From Sialis fuliginosa (taxonomy: Eukaryota > Arthropoda > Insecta > Megaloptera > Sialidae): a DNA stretch of 64,000 nt. Made by a program: the position numbers and the translations under genes. Numbering within the stretch: position 1 is the stretch's first letter; every line of letters begins with the position of its first letter. Below are positions 1-13,645 of the stretch, in pieces. Under the pieces are notes generated by a model. The model saw only the letters and a program-made list of their open reading frames with translations, had not been told where the DNA came from and did no database searches. The DNA lies in assembly GCA_961205875.1 (NCBI GenBank), contig OY540820.1, positions 2,232,001 through 2,296,000 on the forward strand, written 5' to 3'.

Positions 1-2248
1 TAAAACATAAACTTAAAAATAAATTTAAACATAAATTTAAACATAAATTTAAACTTAAATTTAAACATAAATTTAAACATAAATTAAATCATAAATTTAA
101 ACTTAAATTTAAATATAAATTTAAACATGAATTAAAACATAAATTAAAACATAAATTTAAACTTAAATTTAAACATAAATTTAAACATAAATTTAAATAT
201 AAATTATAACATAAATTTAAACATAAATTTAAACTTAAATTAAAACATAAATTAAAACATAAATTTAAACATTAATTTAAACATAAATTAAAACATAAAT
301 TTAAACATTAATTTAAACATAAATTTAAACATAAAATTTAAACATAAATTTAAACATAAATTTGAACTTAAATTTAAACATAAATTAAAACATTAATTAA
401 ATAAACTTAGACATAAATTTAAACATAAATTTAAACATAAATTTAAACATAAATTTAAACATAAAATTTAACATAAATTTAAACATAAATTTAAACATAA
501 AATAAACATAAGATTAAACATAAATTTAAACATAAATTTAAACTTAAATTTAAACATAAATTTAAACATTAATTTAAACATAAATTTAAACATAAATTTA
601 AACATAAATTTAAACATAAAATTAAACATAAGTTTAAACATAAATTTAAACATAAATTTAAACATAAATTAAAACATAAACTTAAACATAAATTTAAACG
701 TAAATTTAAACATAAATTTAAACATAAATTTAAACATAAATTTAAACATAAATTTAAACACAAATTTAAACATAAATTTAAACATAAATTTAAACATAAA
801 TTTAAACATAAATTTAAACATAAATTTAAACATAAAATTAAACATAAAATTAAACATAAATTTAAACATAAATTTAAACATAAATTTAAACATAAATTAA
901 AACATAAACTTAAACATAAATTTAAACTTAATTTTAAACACAAATTTAAACATAAATTTAAACATAAATTTAAACATTAATTTAAACATAAATTAAAACA
1001 TAAATTTAAACATTAATTTAAACATAAATTTAAACATAAAATTTAAACATAAATTTAAACATAAATTTGAACTTAAATTTAAACATAAATTAAAACATTA
1101 ATTAAATAAACTTAGACATAAATTTAAACATAAATTTAAACATAAATTTAAACATAAATTTAAACATAAAATTTAACATAAATTTAAACATAAATTTAAA
1201 CATAAAATAAACATAAGATTAAACATAAATTTAAACATAAATTTAAACTTAAATTTAAACATAAATTTAAACATTAATTTAAACATAAATTTAAACATAA
1301 ATTTAAACATAAATTTAAACATAAAATTAAACATAAGTTTAAACATAAACTTAAACATAAATTTAAACATAAATTTAAACATAAATTTAAACATAAATTT
1401 AAACATAAAATAAAACATAAATTAAAACATAAACTTAAACATAAATTTAAACGTAAATTTAAACATAAATTTAAACATAAATTTAAACATAAATTTAAAC
1501 ATAAATTTAAACACAAATTTAAACATAAATTTAAACATAAATTTAAACATAAATTTAAACATAAATTTAAACATAAATTTAAACATAAAATTAAACATAA
1601 ATTTAAACATAAATTTAAACATAAATTTAAACATAAATTAAAACATAAACTTAAACATAAATTTTAACATAAATTTAAAATAAATTTAAACATAAATTTA
1701 AACATAAATTTAAACATAAATTTAAACATAAATTTAAACATAAATTTAAACATAAATTTAAACATAAAATTAAACATAAATTTAAACATAAATTTAAACA
1801 TAAATTTAAACATAAATTAAAACATAAATTATAACATAAATTAAACATAAATTTAAACTTAAATTTAAACATAAATTTAAACATAAATTTAAACATAAAA
1901 TTAAACATAAGTTTAAACATAAATTTAAACATAAATTTAAACATAAATTAAAACATAAATTTAAACTTAAATTTAAACATAAATTTAAACATAAATTTAA
2001 ACATAAATTTAAACATAAATTTAAACATAAATTTAAACATAAATTTAAACATAAATTAAAACATAAATTAAAACATAAATTTAAACTTAAATTTAAACAT
2101 AAATTTAAACTTAAATTTAAACATAAATTTAAACATAAATTTAAACATAAAATTAAACATGAGTTTAAACATAAATTTAAACATAAATTTAAACATAAAC
2201 TAGAACATGAATTTAAACTTAAATTTAAACATAAATTTAAACATAAAT
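1..2248 (+). repeat. Dodecamer satellite block 0
   Basis: Tandem CATAAATTTAAA dodecamers with frequent one-base variants (CTTAAA, CATTAA, CATAAAATT). An internal ~750-bp segment recurs: the stretch with AAACTTAGACAT near 405 returns near 1,110 with almost the same variant order. The block continues off the left window edge. No gene is seen. Confidence 0.95.
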
Positions 2249-2460
2249 GTCAAATCTAGTCGTTTAGACACTAAATTTCCGATAAGTATCCAAAAACTGA
2301 TGGAATTGATTTAATATAATTTGATCTGATTGTTATGGTACGAATCGAGACGTTTATTGTCAAAATACACCGATTTAATACAAATCGAGTCGATTTGCAG
2401 ATGTTATATGTTTATTTACGTGTATGATTTAGTTTATGTTTAATCTATTGCTTATGCATG
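2249..2460 (+). repeat. Satellite anchor copy 1 (reference copy)
   Basis: This 212-bp non-repetitive segment runs from GTCAAATCTAG to CTTATGCATG. It is the only complex sequence in each satellite unit and contains most of the unit's CpG sites. It includes a 15-bp near-perfect palindrome, AAATCGAGTCGATTT (2,382-2,396). Copy 1 is of the 'G' subfamily (GGAATTGATTT). No open frame of note and no match to a known RNA gene was recognised. Confidence 0.93.
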
Positions 2461-3147
2461 TTTATATTTATGTTTATGTTTATGTTTATGTTTATGTTTA
2501 TGTTTATGTTTATGTTTATGTTTATGTTTATGTTTATGTTTATGTTTATGTTTATGTTTATGTTTATGTTTATGTTTATATTTGTGTTTATGTTTATGTT
2601 TATGTTTATGTTTATGTTTATGTTTATGTTTATGTTTATGTTTATGTTTATGTTTATGTTTATGTTTATGTTTATGTTTATGTTTATGTTTATGTTTATG
2701 TTTATGTTTATGTTTATGTTTATGTTTATGTTTATGTTTATGTTTATGTTTATGTTTATGTTTATGTTTATGTTTATGTTTATGTTTATGTTTATGTTTA
2801 TGTTTATGTTTATGTTTATGTTTATGTTTATGTTTATGTTTATGTTTATGTTTATGTTTATGTTTATGTTTATGTTTATGTTTATGTTTATGTTTATGTT
2901 TATGTTTATGTTTATGTTATTGTTTATGTTTATGTTTATGTTTATGTTTATGTTTATGTTTATGTTTATGTTTATGTTTATGTTTATGTTTATGTTTATG
3001 TTTATGTTTATGTTTATGTTTATGTTTATGTTTATGTTTATGTTTATGTTTGTGTTTGTGTTTGTGTTTGTGTTTATGTTTATGTTTATGTTTCTGTTTA
3101 TGTTTATGTTTTAATTTAAGTTCAAGTTTATGATTAAACATAAACTT
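2461..3147 (+). repeat. Hexamer array 1 (TTTATG)108 plus junction
   Basis: There are 108 hexamers (2,461-3,108), nearly all TTTATG, with one TTATTG variant near 2,916 and four TTTGTG followed by one TTTCTG at the right end. The junction (3,109-3,147) ends in an inverted repeat: arms AAGTTTATG (3,124-3,132) and CATAAACTT (3,139-3,147) around a 6-nt loop. This is where the T-rich strand changes from + to -. Confidence 0.95.
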
Positions 3148-4240
3148 AAACATAAATTTAAACATAATATTAAACATAAATTTAAACATAAATTTAAACA
3201 TAAATTTAAACATAAATTTAAACATAAATTAAATCATAAATTAAAACATAAACTTAAACATAAATTAAAACATAAATTTAAACATAAATTTAAACATAAA
3301 TTTAAACATAAATTTTAACATAAATTTAAACATAAATTTAAACACAAATATAAACATAAATAAAAACATAAATTTAAACTTAAATTTAAACATAAATTTA
3401 AACATAAATTTAAACATAAATTATAACATAAATTTAAACATAAATTTAAACATAAATTTAAACATAAATTTAAACATAAAATTTAACATAAATTTAAACA
3501 TAAAATTTAAACATAAATTTAAACATAAATTTGAACATAAATTTAAACATAAATTTAAACATAAATTTAAACATAAATTTAAACATAAATTTAAACATAA
3601 ATTTAAACATAAAATTTAAACATAAATTTAACTATAAATTTGAACTTAAATTTAAACATAAATTTAAACATTACTTTAAACATAAATTGAAATATAAATT
3701 TAAACATAAATTTAAACATAAATTTAAACATAAATTTAAACATAAAATTTAAACATAAATTTAAACATAAATTTGAACTTAAATTTAAACATAAATTAAA
3801 ACATGAATTAAAACATAAACTTAGACATAAATTTATACATAAATTTAAACATAAATTTAAACATAAATTTAAACATAAGTTTAAACATAAATTTAAACAT
3901 AAATTTAAACTTAAATTTAAACATAAATTTAAACATTAATTTAAACATAAATTTAAACATAAATTTAAACATAAATTTAAACATAAAATTAAACATAAAT
4001 TTAAACATAAATTTAAACATAAATTTAAACATAAATTAAAACATAAACTTAAACATAAATTTAAACTTAAATTTAAACATAAATTTAAACATAAATTTAA
4101 ACATAAATTAAAACATTAATTTAAACTTAAATTTAAACATAAATTTAAACATAAATTTAAACATAAATTTAAACATAAATTTAAACATAAATTTAAACAT
4201 AAATTTAAACATAAATTTAAACATAAATTAAAACATAAAT
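3148..4240 (+). repeat. Dodecamer satellite block 1
   Basis: CATAAATTTAAA-type repeats. Marker variants are CATAATATTAAA just after the junction (near 3,162), CATTACTTTAAA (near 3,669) and AAACTTAGACATAAATTTATAC (near 3,818). These recur in the same order in later blocks. No gene is seen. Confidence 0.93.
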
Positions 4241-4452
4241 GTCAAATCTAGTTGTTTAGACACTAAATTTCCGATAAGTATCCAAAAACTGATGGAATTG
4301 ATTTAATATAATTTGATCTGATTGTTATGGTACGAATCGAGACGTTTATTGTCAAAATACACCGATTTAATAAAAATCGAGTCGATTTGCAGATGTTATA
4401 TGTTTATTTACGTGTATGATTTAGTTTATGTTTAATCTATTGCTTATGCATG
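4241..4452 (+). repeat. Satellite anchor copy 2
   Basis: Full 212-bp anchor, G subfamily. It has private changes: GTTGTTTAG in place of GTCGTTTAG (near 4,253) and AATAAAAATCG in place of AATACAAATCG. The 15-bp palindrome is intact. Confidence 0.93.
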
Positions 4453-4917
4453 TTTATATTTATGTTTATGTTTATGTTTATGTTTATGTTTATGTTTATG
4501 TTTATGTTTATATTTGTGTTTATGTTTATGTTTATGTTTATGTTTATGTTTATGTTTATGTTTATGTTTATGTTTATGTTTATGTTTATGTTTATGTTTA
4601 TGTTTATGTTTATGTTTATGTTTATGTTTATGTTTATGTTTATGTTTATGTTTATGTTTATGTTTATGTTTATGTTTATGTTTATGTTTATGTTTATGTT
4701 TATGTTTATGTTTATGTTTATGTTTATGTTTATGTTTATGTTTATGTTTATGTTTATGTTTATGTTTATGTTTATGTTTATGTTTATGTTTATGTTTATG
4801 TTTATGTTTATGTTTGTGTTTGTGTTTGTGTTTGTGTTTGTGTTTATGTTTATGTTTATGTTTCTGTTTATGTTTATGTTTTAATTTAAGTTCAAGTTTA
4901 TGATTAAACATAAACTT
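4453..4917 (+). repeat. Hexamer array 2 (TTTATG)71 plus junction
   Basis: 71 hexamers (4,453-4,878) with a TATTTGTG interruption near 4,511, five TTTGTG and one TTTCTG at the right end. The junction inverted repeat is at 4,894-4,917. Confidence 0.94.
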
Positions 4918-7690
4918 AAACATAAATTTAAACATAATATTAAACATAAATTTAAACATAAATTTAAACATAAATTTAAACATAAATTTAAACATAAATT
5001 TAAACTTAAATTAAAACATAAATTAAAACATAAACTTAAACATAAATTAAAACATAAATTTAAACATAAATTTAAAAATAAATTTAAACATAAATTTAAA
5101 CATAAATTTTAACATAAATTTAAACATAAATTTAAACATAAATTTAAACATAAATAAAAACATAAATTTAAACTTAAATTTAAACATAAATTTAAACATA
5201 AATTTAAACATAAATTATAACATAAATTTAAACATAAATTTAAACATAAATTTAAATTTAAACATAAATTTAAACATAAAATTTAACATAAATTTAAACA
5301 TAAAATTTAAACATAAATTTAAACATAAATTTGAACATAAATTTAAACATAAATTTAAACATAAATTTAAACATAAATTTAAACATAAATTTAAACATAA
5401 AATTAAACATAAATTTAAACATAAATTTAAACATAAATTAAAACATAAATTTAAACATAAATTTAAACATAAAATTTAAACATAAATTTAAACATAAATT
5501 TGAACTTAAATTTAAACATAAATTTAAACATTACTTTAAACATAAATTAAAATATAAATTTAAACATAAATTTAAACATAAATTTAAACATAAATTTAAA
5601 CATAAAATTTAAACATAAATTTAAACATAAATTTGAACTTAAATTTAAACATAAATTAAAACATGAATTAAAACATAAACTTAGACATAAATTTATACAT
5701 AAATTTAAACATAAATTTAAACATAAATTTAAACATAAGTTTAAACATAAATAAAAACATAAATTTAAACTTAAATTTAAACATAAATTTAAACATAAAT
5801 TTAAACATAAATTATAACATAAATTTAAACATAAATTTAAACATAAATTTAAACATAAATTTAAACATAAAATTTAACATAAATTTAAACATAAAATTTA
5901 AACATAAATTTAAACATAAATTTGAACATAAATTTAAACATAAATTTAAACATAAATTTAAACATAAATTTAAACATAAATTTAAACATAAATTTAAACA
6001 TAAATTTAAACATAAATTTAAACATAAAATTTAACATAAATTTAAACATAAAATTTATACATAAATTTAAACATAAATTTGAAAATAAATTTAAACATAA
6101 ATTTAAACATAAATTTAAACATAAATTTAAACATAAATTTAAACATAAATTTAAACATAAATTTAAACATAAATTTAAACATAAATTAAAACATAAATTT
6201 AAACATAAATTTAAACATAAAATTTAAACATAAATTTAAACATAAATTTGAACTTAAATTTAAACATAAATTTAAACATTACTTTAAACATAAATTAAAA
6301 TATAAATTTAAACATAAATTTAAACATAAATTTAAACATAAATTTAAACATAAAATTTAAAATAAATTTAAACATAAATTTGAACTTAAATTTAAACATA
6401 AATTAAAACATGAATTAAAACATAAACTTAGACATAAATTTATACATAAATTTAAACATAAATTTAAACATAAATTTAAACATAAGTTTAAACATAAATA
6501 AAAACATAAATTTAAACTTAAATTTAAACATAAATTTAAACATAAATTTAAACATAAATTATAACATAAATTTAAACATAAATTTAAACATAAATTTAAA
6601 CATAAATTTAAACATAAAATTTAACATAAATTTAAACATAAAATTTAAACATAAATTTAAACATAAATTTGAACATAAATTTAAACATAAATTTAAACAT
6701 AAATTTAAACATAAATTTAAACATAAATTTAAACATAAATTTAAACATAAATTTAAACATAAATTTAAACATAAATTAAAACATAAATTTAAACATAAAT
6801 TTAAACATAAAATTTAAACATAAATTTAAACATAAATTTGAACTTAAATTTAAACATAAATTTAAACATTACTTTAAACATAAATTAAAATATAAATTTA
6901 AACATAAATTTAAACATAAATTTAAACATAAATTTAAACATAAAATTTAAACATAAATTTAAACATAAATTTGAACTTAAATTTAAACATAAATTAAAAC
7001 ATGAATTAAAACATAAACTTAGACATAAATTTATACATAAATTTAAACATAAATTTAAACATAAATTTAAACATAAGTTTAAACATAAATTTAAACATAA
7101 ATTTAAACTTAAATTTAAACATAAATTAAAACATGAATTAAAACATAAACTTAGACATAAATTTATACATAAATTTAAACATAAATTTAAACATAAATTT
7201 AAACATAAGTTTAAACATAAATTTAAACATAAATTTAAACTTAAATTTAAACATAAATTTAAACATTAATTTAAACATAAATTTAAACATAAATTTAAAC
7301 ATAAATTTAAACATAAAATTAAACATAAATTTAAACATAAATTTAAACATAAATTAAAACATAAACTTAAACATAAATTTAAACTTAAATTTAAACATAA
7401 ATTTAAACATAAATTTAAACTTAAATTAAAACATAAATTTAAACTTAAATTTAAACATAAATTTAAACATAAATTTAAACATAAATTTAAACATAAATTT
7501 AAACATAAATTTAAACATAAATTTAAACATAAATTAAAACATAAATTAAAACATAAATTTAAACTTAAATTTAAACATAAATTTAAACATAAATTTAAAC
7601 ATAAAATTAAACATAAGTTTAAACATAAATTTAAACATTAATTTAAACATAAATTAGAACATAAATTTAAACTTAAATTTAAACATAAAT
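4918..7690 (+). repeat. Dodecamer satellite block 2 with internal higher-order repeat
   Basis: A 2.8-kb dodecamer block in which a 0.6-0.75 kb composite recurs three times. The marker CATAAATAAAAACAT appears near 5,150, 5,748 and 6,495, and the marker CATTACTTTAAA near 5,529, 6,277 and 6,867. Each composite carries AAACTTAGACAT and CATAAATTATAACAT in the same relative order. Confidence 0.92.
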
Positions 7691-7902
7691 GTCAAATCTA
7701 GTCGTTTAGACACTAAATTTCCGATAAGTATCCAAAAACTGATGGAATTGATTTAATATAATTTGATCTGATTGTTATGGTACGAATCGAGACGTTTATT
7801 GTCAAAATACACCGATTTAATACAAATCGAGTCGATTTGCAGATGTTATATGGTTATTTACGTGTATGATTTAGTTTATGTTTAATCTATTGCTTATGCA
7901 TG
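7691..7902 (+). repeat. Satellite anchor copy 3
   Basis: Full anchor, G subfamily, with the diagnostic ATATGGTTATTT (G at 7,853 where others have T). The only other copy with this change is copy 11 (27,370), which is 19,679 bp away and lies in the same local context. Confidence 0.93.
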
Positions 7903-8463
7903 TTTATATTTATGTTTATGTTTATGTTTATGTTTATGTTTATGTTTATGTTTATGTTTATGTTTATGTTTATGTTTATGTTTATGTTTGTGTTTATGTT
8001 TATGTTTATGTTTATGTTTATGTTTATGTTTATGTTTATGTTTATGTTTATGTTTATGTTTATGTTTATGTTTATGTTTATGTTTATGTTTATGTTTATG
8101 TTTATGTTTATGTTTATGTTTATGTTTATGTTTATGTTTATGTTTATGTTTATGTTTATGTTTATGTTTATGTTTATGTTTATGTTTATGTTTATGTTTA
8201 TGTTTATGTTTTTGTTTATGTTTATGTTTATGTTTATGTTTATGTTTATGTTTATGTTTATGTTTATGTTTATGTTTATGTTTATGTTTATGTTTATGTT
8301 TATGTTTATGTTTATGTTTATGTTTATGTTTATGTTTATGTTTATGTTTATGTTTGTGTTTGTGTTTGTGTTTGTGTTTATGTTTATGTTTATGTTTCTG
8401 TTTATGTTTCTGTTTATGTTTATGTTTTAATTTAAGTTCAAGTTTATGATTAAACATAAACTT
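7903..8463 (+). repeat. Hexamer array 3 (TTTATG)87 plus junction
   Basis: 87 hexamers (7,903-8,424). Internal markers are one TTTGTG at the 15th position, one TTTTTG near 8,209, and a right end of four TTTGTG and two separated TTTCTG. The junction inverted repeat is at 8,440-8,463. Confidence 0.94.
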
Positions 8464-10290
8464 AAACATAAATTTAAACATAAATTTAAACATAAATTTA
8501 AACATAAATTTAAACATAAATTTAAACATAAATTTAAACTTAAATTTAAACATAAATTTAAACATAAATTTAAACTTAAATTTAAACATAAATTTAAACA
8601 TAAGTTTAAACATAAATTTAAACATAAATTTAAACATAAATTTAAACATAAATTTAAACATAAATTTAAACATAAATTTAAACATAAATTTTAACTAAAA
8701 TTTAAACATAAATTTTAACATAAATTTAAACATAAATTTAAACATAAATTTAAACATTAATTTAAACATAAATTTAAACCTAAATTTAAACATAAATTTA
8801 AACATAAAATTTAACATAAATTTAAACATAAAATTTAAATATAAAATTTAAATATAAATTTAAACATAAATTTGAACATAAATTTAAACATAAATTTAAA
8901 CATAAATTTAAACATAAATTTAAACATAAATTTAAACATAAATTTAAACATAAATTTAAACATAAATTTAAACATAAATTTAAACATAAATTTAAACATA
9001 AATTAAAACATAAATTTAAACATAAATTTAAACATAAAATTTAAACATAAATTTAAACATAAATTTGAACTTAAATTTAAACATAAATTTAAACATTAAT
9101 TTAAACATAAGTTTGAACTTAAATTTAAACATAAATTAAAACATAAATTAAAACATAAACTTAGACATAAATTTATACATAAATTTAAACATAAATTTAA
9201 ACATAAATTTAATCATAAAATTTAACATAAATTTAAACATAAATTTAAACATAAAATTAAACATAAGTTTAAACATAAATTTAAACATAAATTTAAACAT
9301 AAATTTGAACATAAATTTAAACATTAATTTAAACATAAATTCAAACATAAATTTAAACATAAATTTAAACATAAAATTAAACATAAGTTTAAACATAAAT
9401 TTAAACATAAATTTAAACATAAATTTAAACATAAATTTAAACATAAATTTAAACATAAATTTAAACATAAATTAAAACATAAATTAAAACATTAATTTAA
9501 ACATAAATTAAAACATAAACTAAAACATAATTTTAAACATAAATTTAAACATAAAATTAAACATAAATTTAAACATATATTTAAACATAAATTTAAACAT
9601 AAATTAAAACATAAACTTAAACATAAATTTAAACATAAATTTAACCATAAATTTAAACATAAATTTAAACATAAATTAAAACATAAATTTAAACATACAT
9701 TTAAACATAAAATTAAAACATAAATTTAAACATAAATTTGAACTTAAATTTAAACATAAATTTAAACATTACTTTAAACATAAATTAAAATATAAATTTA
9801 AACATAAATTTAAACATAAATTTAAACATAAATTTAAACATAAAATTTAAACATAAATTTAAACATAAATTTGAACTTAAATTTTAACATAAATTAAAAC
9901 ATGAATTAAAACATAAACTTAGACATAAATTTATACATAAATTTAAACATAAATTTAAACATAAATTTAAACATAAGTTTAAACATAAATTTAAACATAA
10001 ATTTAAACTTAAATTTAAACATAAATTAAAACATGAATTAAAACATAAACTTAGACATAAATTTATACATAATTTTAAACATAAATTTAAACATAAATTT
10101 AAACATAAATTTAAACATAAATTAAAACATAAATTAAAACATAAATTTAAACTTAAATTTAAACATATATTTAAACATAAATTTAAACATAAAATTAAAC
10201 ATAAGTTTAAACATAAATTTAAACATAAATTTAAACATAAATTAGAACATAAATTTAAACTTAAATTTAAACATAAATTTAAACATAAAT
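8464..10290 (+). repeat. Dodecamer satellite block 3
   Basis: Dodecamer repeats with their own marker variants: AACTAAAATTTAAAC near 8,694, two CATAAAATTTAAATAT in tandem near 8,830, AATTCAAACAT near 9,340, AACCATAAATTT near 9,644. The same markers recur in the next blocks. No gene is seen. Confidence 0.92.
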
Positions 10291-10502
10291 GTCAAATCTA
10301 GTCGTTTAGACACTAAATTTCCGATAAGTATCCAAAAACTGATGGAATTAATTTAATATAATTTGATCTGATTGTTATGGTACGAATCGAGACGTTTATT
10401 GTCAAAATACACCGATTTAATACAAATCGAGTCGATTTGCAGATGTTATATGTTTATTTACGTGTATGATTTAGTTTATGTTTAATCTATTGCTTATGCA
10501 TG
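10291..10502 (+). repeat. Satellite anchor copy 4
   Basis: Full anchor, first member of the 'A' subfamily: GGAATTAATTT, with the following hexamer array beginning TTTATTTTTATG. The palindrome is intact. Confidence 0.93.
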
Positions 10503-11045
10503 TTTATTTTTATGTTTATGTTTATGTTTATGTTTATGTTTATGTTTATGTTTATGTTTATGTTTATGTTTATGTTTATGTTTATGTTTGTGTTTATGTT
10601 TATGTTTATGTTTATGTTTATGTTTATGTTTATGTTTATGTTTATGTTTATGTTTATGTTTATGTTTATGTTTATGTTTATGTTTATGTTTATGTTTATG
10701 TTTATGTTTATGTTTATGTTTATGTTTATGTTTATGTTTATGTTTATGTTTATGTTTATGTTTATGTTTATGTTTATGTTTATGTTTATGTTTTTGTTTA
10801 TGTTTATGTTTATGTTTATGTTTATGTTTATGTTTATGTTTATGTTTATGTTTATGTTTATGTTTATGTTTATGTTTATGTTTATGTTTATGTTTATGTT
10901 TATGTTTATGTTTATGTTTATGTTTATGTTTATGTTTGTGTTTGTGTTTGTGTTTGTGTTTATGTTTATGTTTATGTTTCTGTTTATGTTTCTGTTTATG
11001 TTTATGTTTTAATTTAAGTTCAAGTTTATGATTAAACATAAACTT
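10503..11045 (+). repeat. Hexamer array 4 (TTTATG)84 plus junction
   Basis: 84 hexamers (10,503-11,006) with TTTGTG at position 15, a single TTTTTG near 10,791, and four TTTGTG plus two TTTCTG at the right end. The inverted repeat is at 11,022-11,045. Confidence 0.94.
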
Positions 11046-12872
11046 AAACATAAATTTAAACATAAATTTAAACATAAATTTAAACATAAATTTAAACATA
11101 AATTTAAACATAAATTTAAACTTAAATTTAAACATAAATTTAAACATAAATTTAAACTTAAATTTAAACATAAATTTAAACATAAGTTTAAACATAAATT
11201 TAAACATAAATTTAAACATAAATTTAAACATAAATTTAAACATAAATTTAAACATAAATTTAAACATAAATTTTAACTAAAATTTAAACATAAATTTTAA
11301 CATAAATTTAAACATAAATTTAAACATAAATTTAAACATTAATTTAAACATAAATTTAAACCTAAATTTAAACATAAATTTAAACATAAAATTTAACATA
11401 AATTTAAACATAAAATTTAAATATAAAATTTAAATATAAATTTAAACATAAATTTGAACATAAATTTAAACATAAATTTAAACATAAATTTAAACATAAA
11501 TTTAAACATAAATTTAAACATAAATTTAAACATAAATTTAAACATAAATTTAAACATAAATTTAAACATAAATTTAAACATAAATTAAAACATAAATTTA
11601 AACATAAATTTAAACATAAAATTTAAACATAAATTTAAACATAAATTTGAACTTAAATTTAAACATAAATTTAAACATTAATTTAAACATAAGTTTGAAC
11701 TTAAATTTAAACATAAATTAAAACATAAATTAAAACATAAACTTAGACATAAATTTATACATAAATTTAAACATAAATTTAAACATAAATTTAAACATAA
11801 AATTTAACATAAATTTAAACATAAATTTAAACATAAAATTAAACATAAGTTTAAACATAAATTTAAACATAAATTTAAACATAAATTTGAACATAAATTT
11901 AAACATTAATTTAAACATAAATTCAAACATAAATTTAAACATAAATTTAAACATAAAATTAAACATAAGTTTAAACATAAATTTAAACATAAATTTAAAC
12001 ATAAATTTAAACATAAATTTAAACATAAATTTAAACATAAATTTAAACATAAATTAAAACATAAATTAAAACATTAATTTAAACATAAATTAAAACATAA
12101 ACTAAAACATAATTTTAAACATAAATTTAAACATAAAATTAAACATAAATTTAAACATATATTTAAACATAAATTTAAACATAAATTAAAACATAAACTT
12201 AAACATAAATTTAAACATAAATTTAACCATAAATTTAAACATAAATTTAAACATAAATTAAAACATAAATTTAAACATACATTTAAACATAAAATTAAAA
12301 CATAAATTTAAACATAAATTTGAACTTAAATTTAAACATAAATTTAAACATTACTTTAAACATAAATTAAAATATAAATTTAAACATAAATTTAAACATA
12401 AATTTAAACATAAATTTAAACATAAAATTTAAACATAAATTTAAACATAAATTTGAACTTAAATTTTAACATAAATTAAAACATGAATTAAAACATAAAC
12501 TTAGACATAAATTTATACATAAATTTAAACATAAATTTAAACATAAATTTAAACATAAGTTTAAACATAAATTTAAACATAAATTTAAACTTAAATTTAA
12601 ACATAAATTAAAACATGAATTAAAACATAAACTTAGACATAAATTTATACATAATTTTAAACATAAATTTAAACATAAATTTAAACATAAATTTAAACAT
12701 AAATTAAAACATAAATTAAAACATAAATTTAAACTTAAATTTAAACATATATTTAAACATAAATTTAAACATAAAATTAAACATAAGTTTAAACATAAAT
12801 TTAAACATAAATTTAAACATAAATTAGAACATAAATTTAAACTTAAATTTAAACATAAATTTAAACATAAAT
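11046..12872 (+). repeat. Dodecamer satellite block 4
   Basis: Almost variant-for-variant the same as block 3 at a spacing of ~2,582 bp: the AACTAAAATTT, AATTCAAACAT and AACCATAAATTT markers recur in order. The two units are therefore a recent tandem duplicate. Confidence 0.92.
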
Positions 12873-13084
12873 GTCAAATCTAGTCGTTTAGACACTAAAT
12901 TTCCGATAAGTATCCAAAAACTGATGGAATTAATTTAATATAATTTGATCTGATTGTTATGGTACGAATCGAGACGTTTATTGTCAAAATACACCGATTT
13001 AATACAAATCGAGTCGATTTGCAGATGTTATATGTTTATTTACGTGTATGATTTAGTTTATGTTTAATCTATTGCTTATGCATG
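12873..13084 (+). repeat. Satellite anchor copy 5
   Basis: Full anchor, A subfamily. I see no private difference from copy 4. Confidence 0.93.
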
Positions 13085-13645
13085 TTTATTTTTATGTTTA
13101 TGTTTATGTTTATGTTTATGTTTATGTTTATGTTTATGTTTATGTTTATGTTTATGTTTATGTTTATGTTTGTGTTTATGTTTATGTTTATGTTTATGTT
13201 TATGTTTATGTTTATGTTTATGTTTATGTTTATGTTTATGTTTATGTTTATGTTTATGTTTATGTTTATGTTTATGTTTATGTTTATGTTTATGTTTATG
13301 TTTATGTTTATGTTTATGTTTATGTTTATGTTTATGTTTATGTTTATGTTTATGTTTATGTTTATGTTTATGTTTATGTTTATGTTTATGTTTATGTTTA
13401 TGTTTATGTTTATGTTTATGTTTATGTTTATGTTTATGTTTATGTTTATGTTTATGTTTATGTTTATGTTTATGTTTATGTTTATGTTTATGTTTATGTT
13501 TATGTTTATGTTTATGTTTATGTTTATGTTTATGTTTATGTTTGTGTTTGTGTTTGTGTTTATGTTTATGTTTATGTTTCTGTTTATGTTTCTGTTTATG
13601 TTTATGTTTTAATTTAAGTTCAAGTTTATGATTAAACATAAACTT
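13085..13645 (+). repeat. Hexamer array 5 (TTTATG)87 plus junction
   Basis: 87 hexamers (13,085-13,606) with one TTTGTG at position 15, no TTTTTG, then three TTTGTG and two TTTCTG at the right end. The inverted repeat is at 13,622-13,645. Its counterpart in the 19.6-kb duplicate (array 13) has three fewer hexamers. Confidence 0.94.

Noticed and set aside
468..2248. Frames of MFKFMFKF or NLCLNLCL type on the minus strand, and INLNINLN or KHKFKHKF type on the plus strand, in the dodecamer blocks
   Set aside because: Products of 12-bp periodicity; no real protein features.
2382..2396. Anchor palindrome as a CENP-B box
   Set aside because: The sequence does not fit the CENP-B box consensus; only the general idea of a dimer-binding site is retained.
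2249..2460. Anchor as a tRNA, snRNA or 5S gene
   Set aside because: No cloverleaf, no A/B box pair and no match to a small RNA that I can recognise.
2461..3108. Telomeric repeat
   Set aside because: TTTATG is not a known telomere unit (arthropods mostly use TTAGG), it lies in interstitial blocks bounded by anchors, and both orientations of the motif occur.
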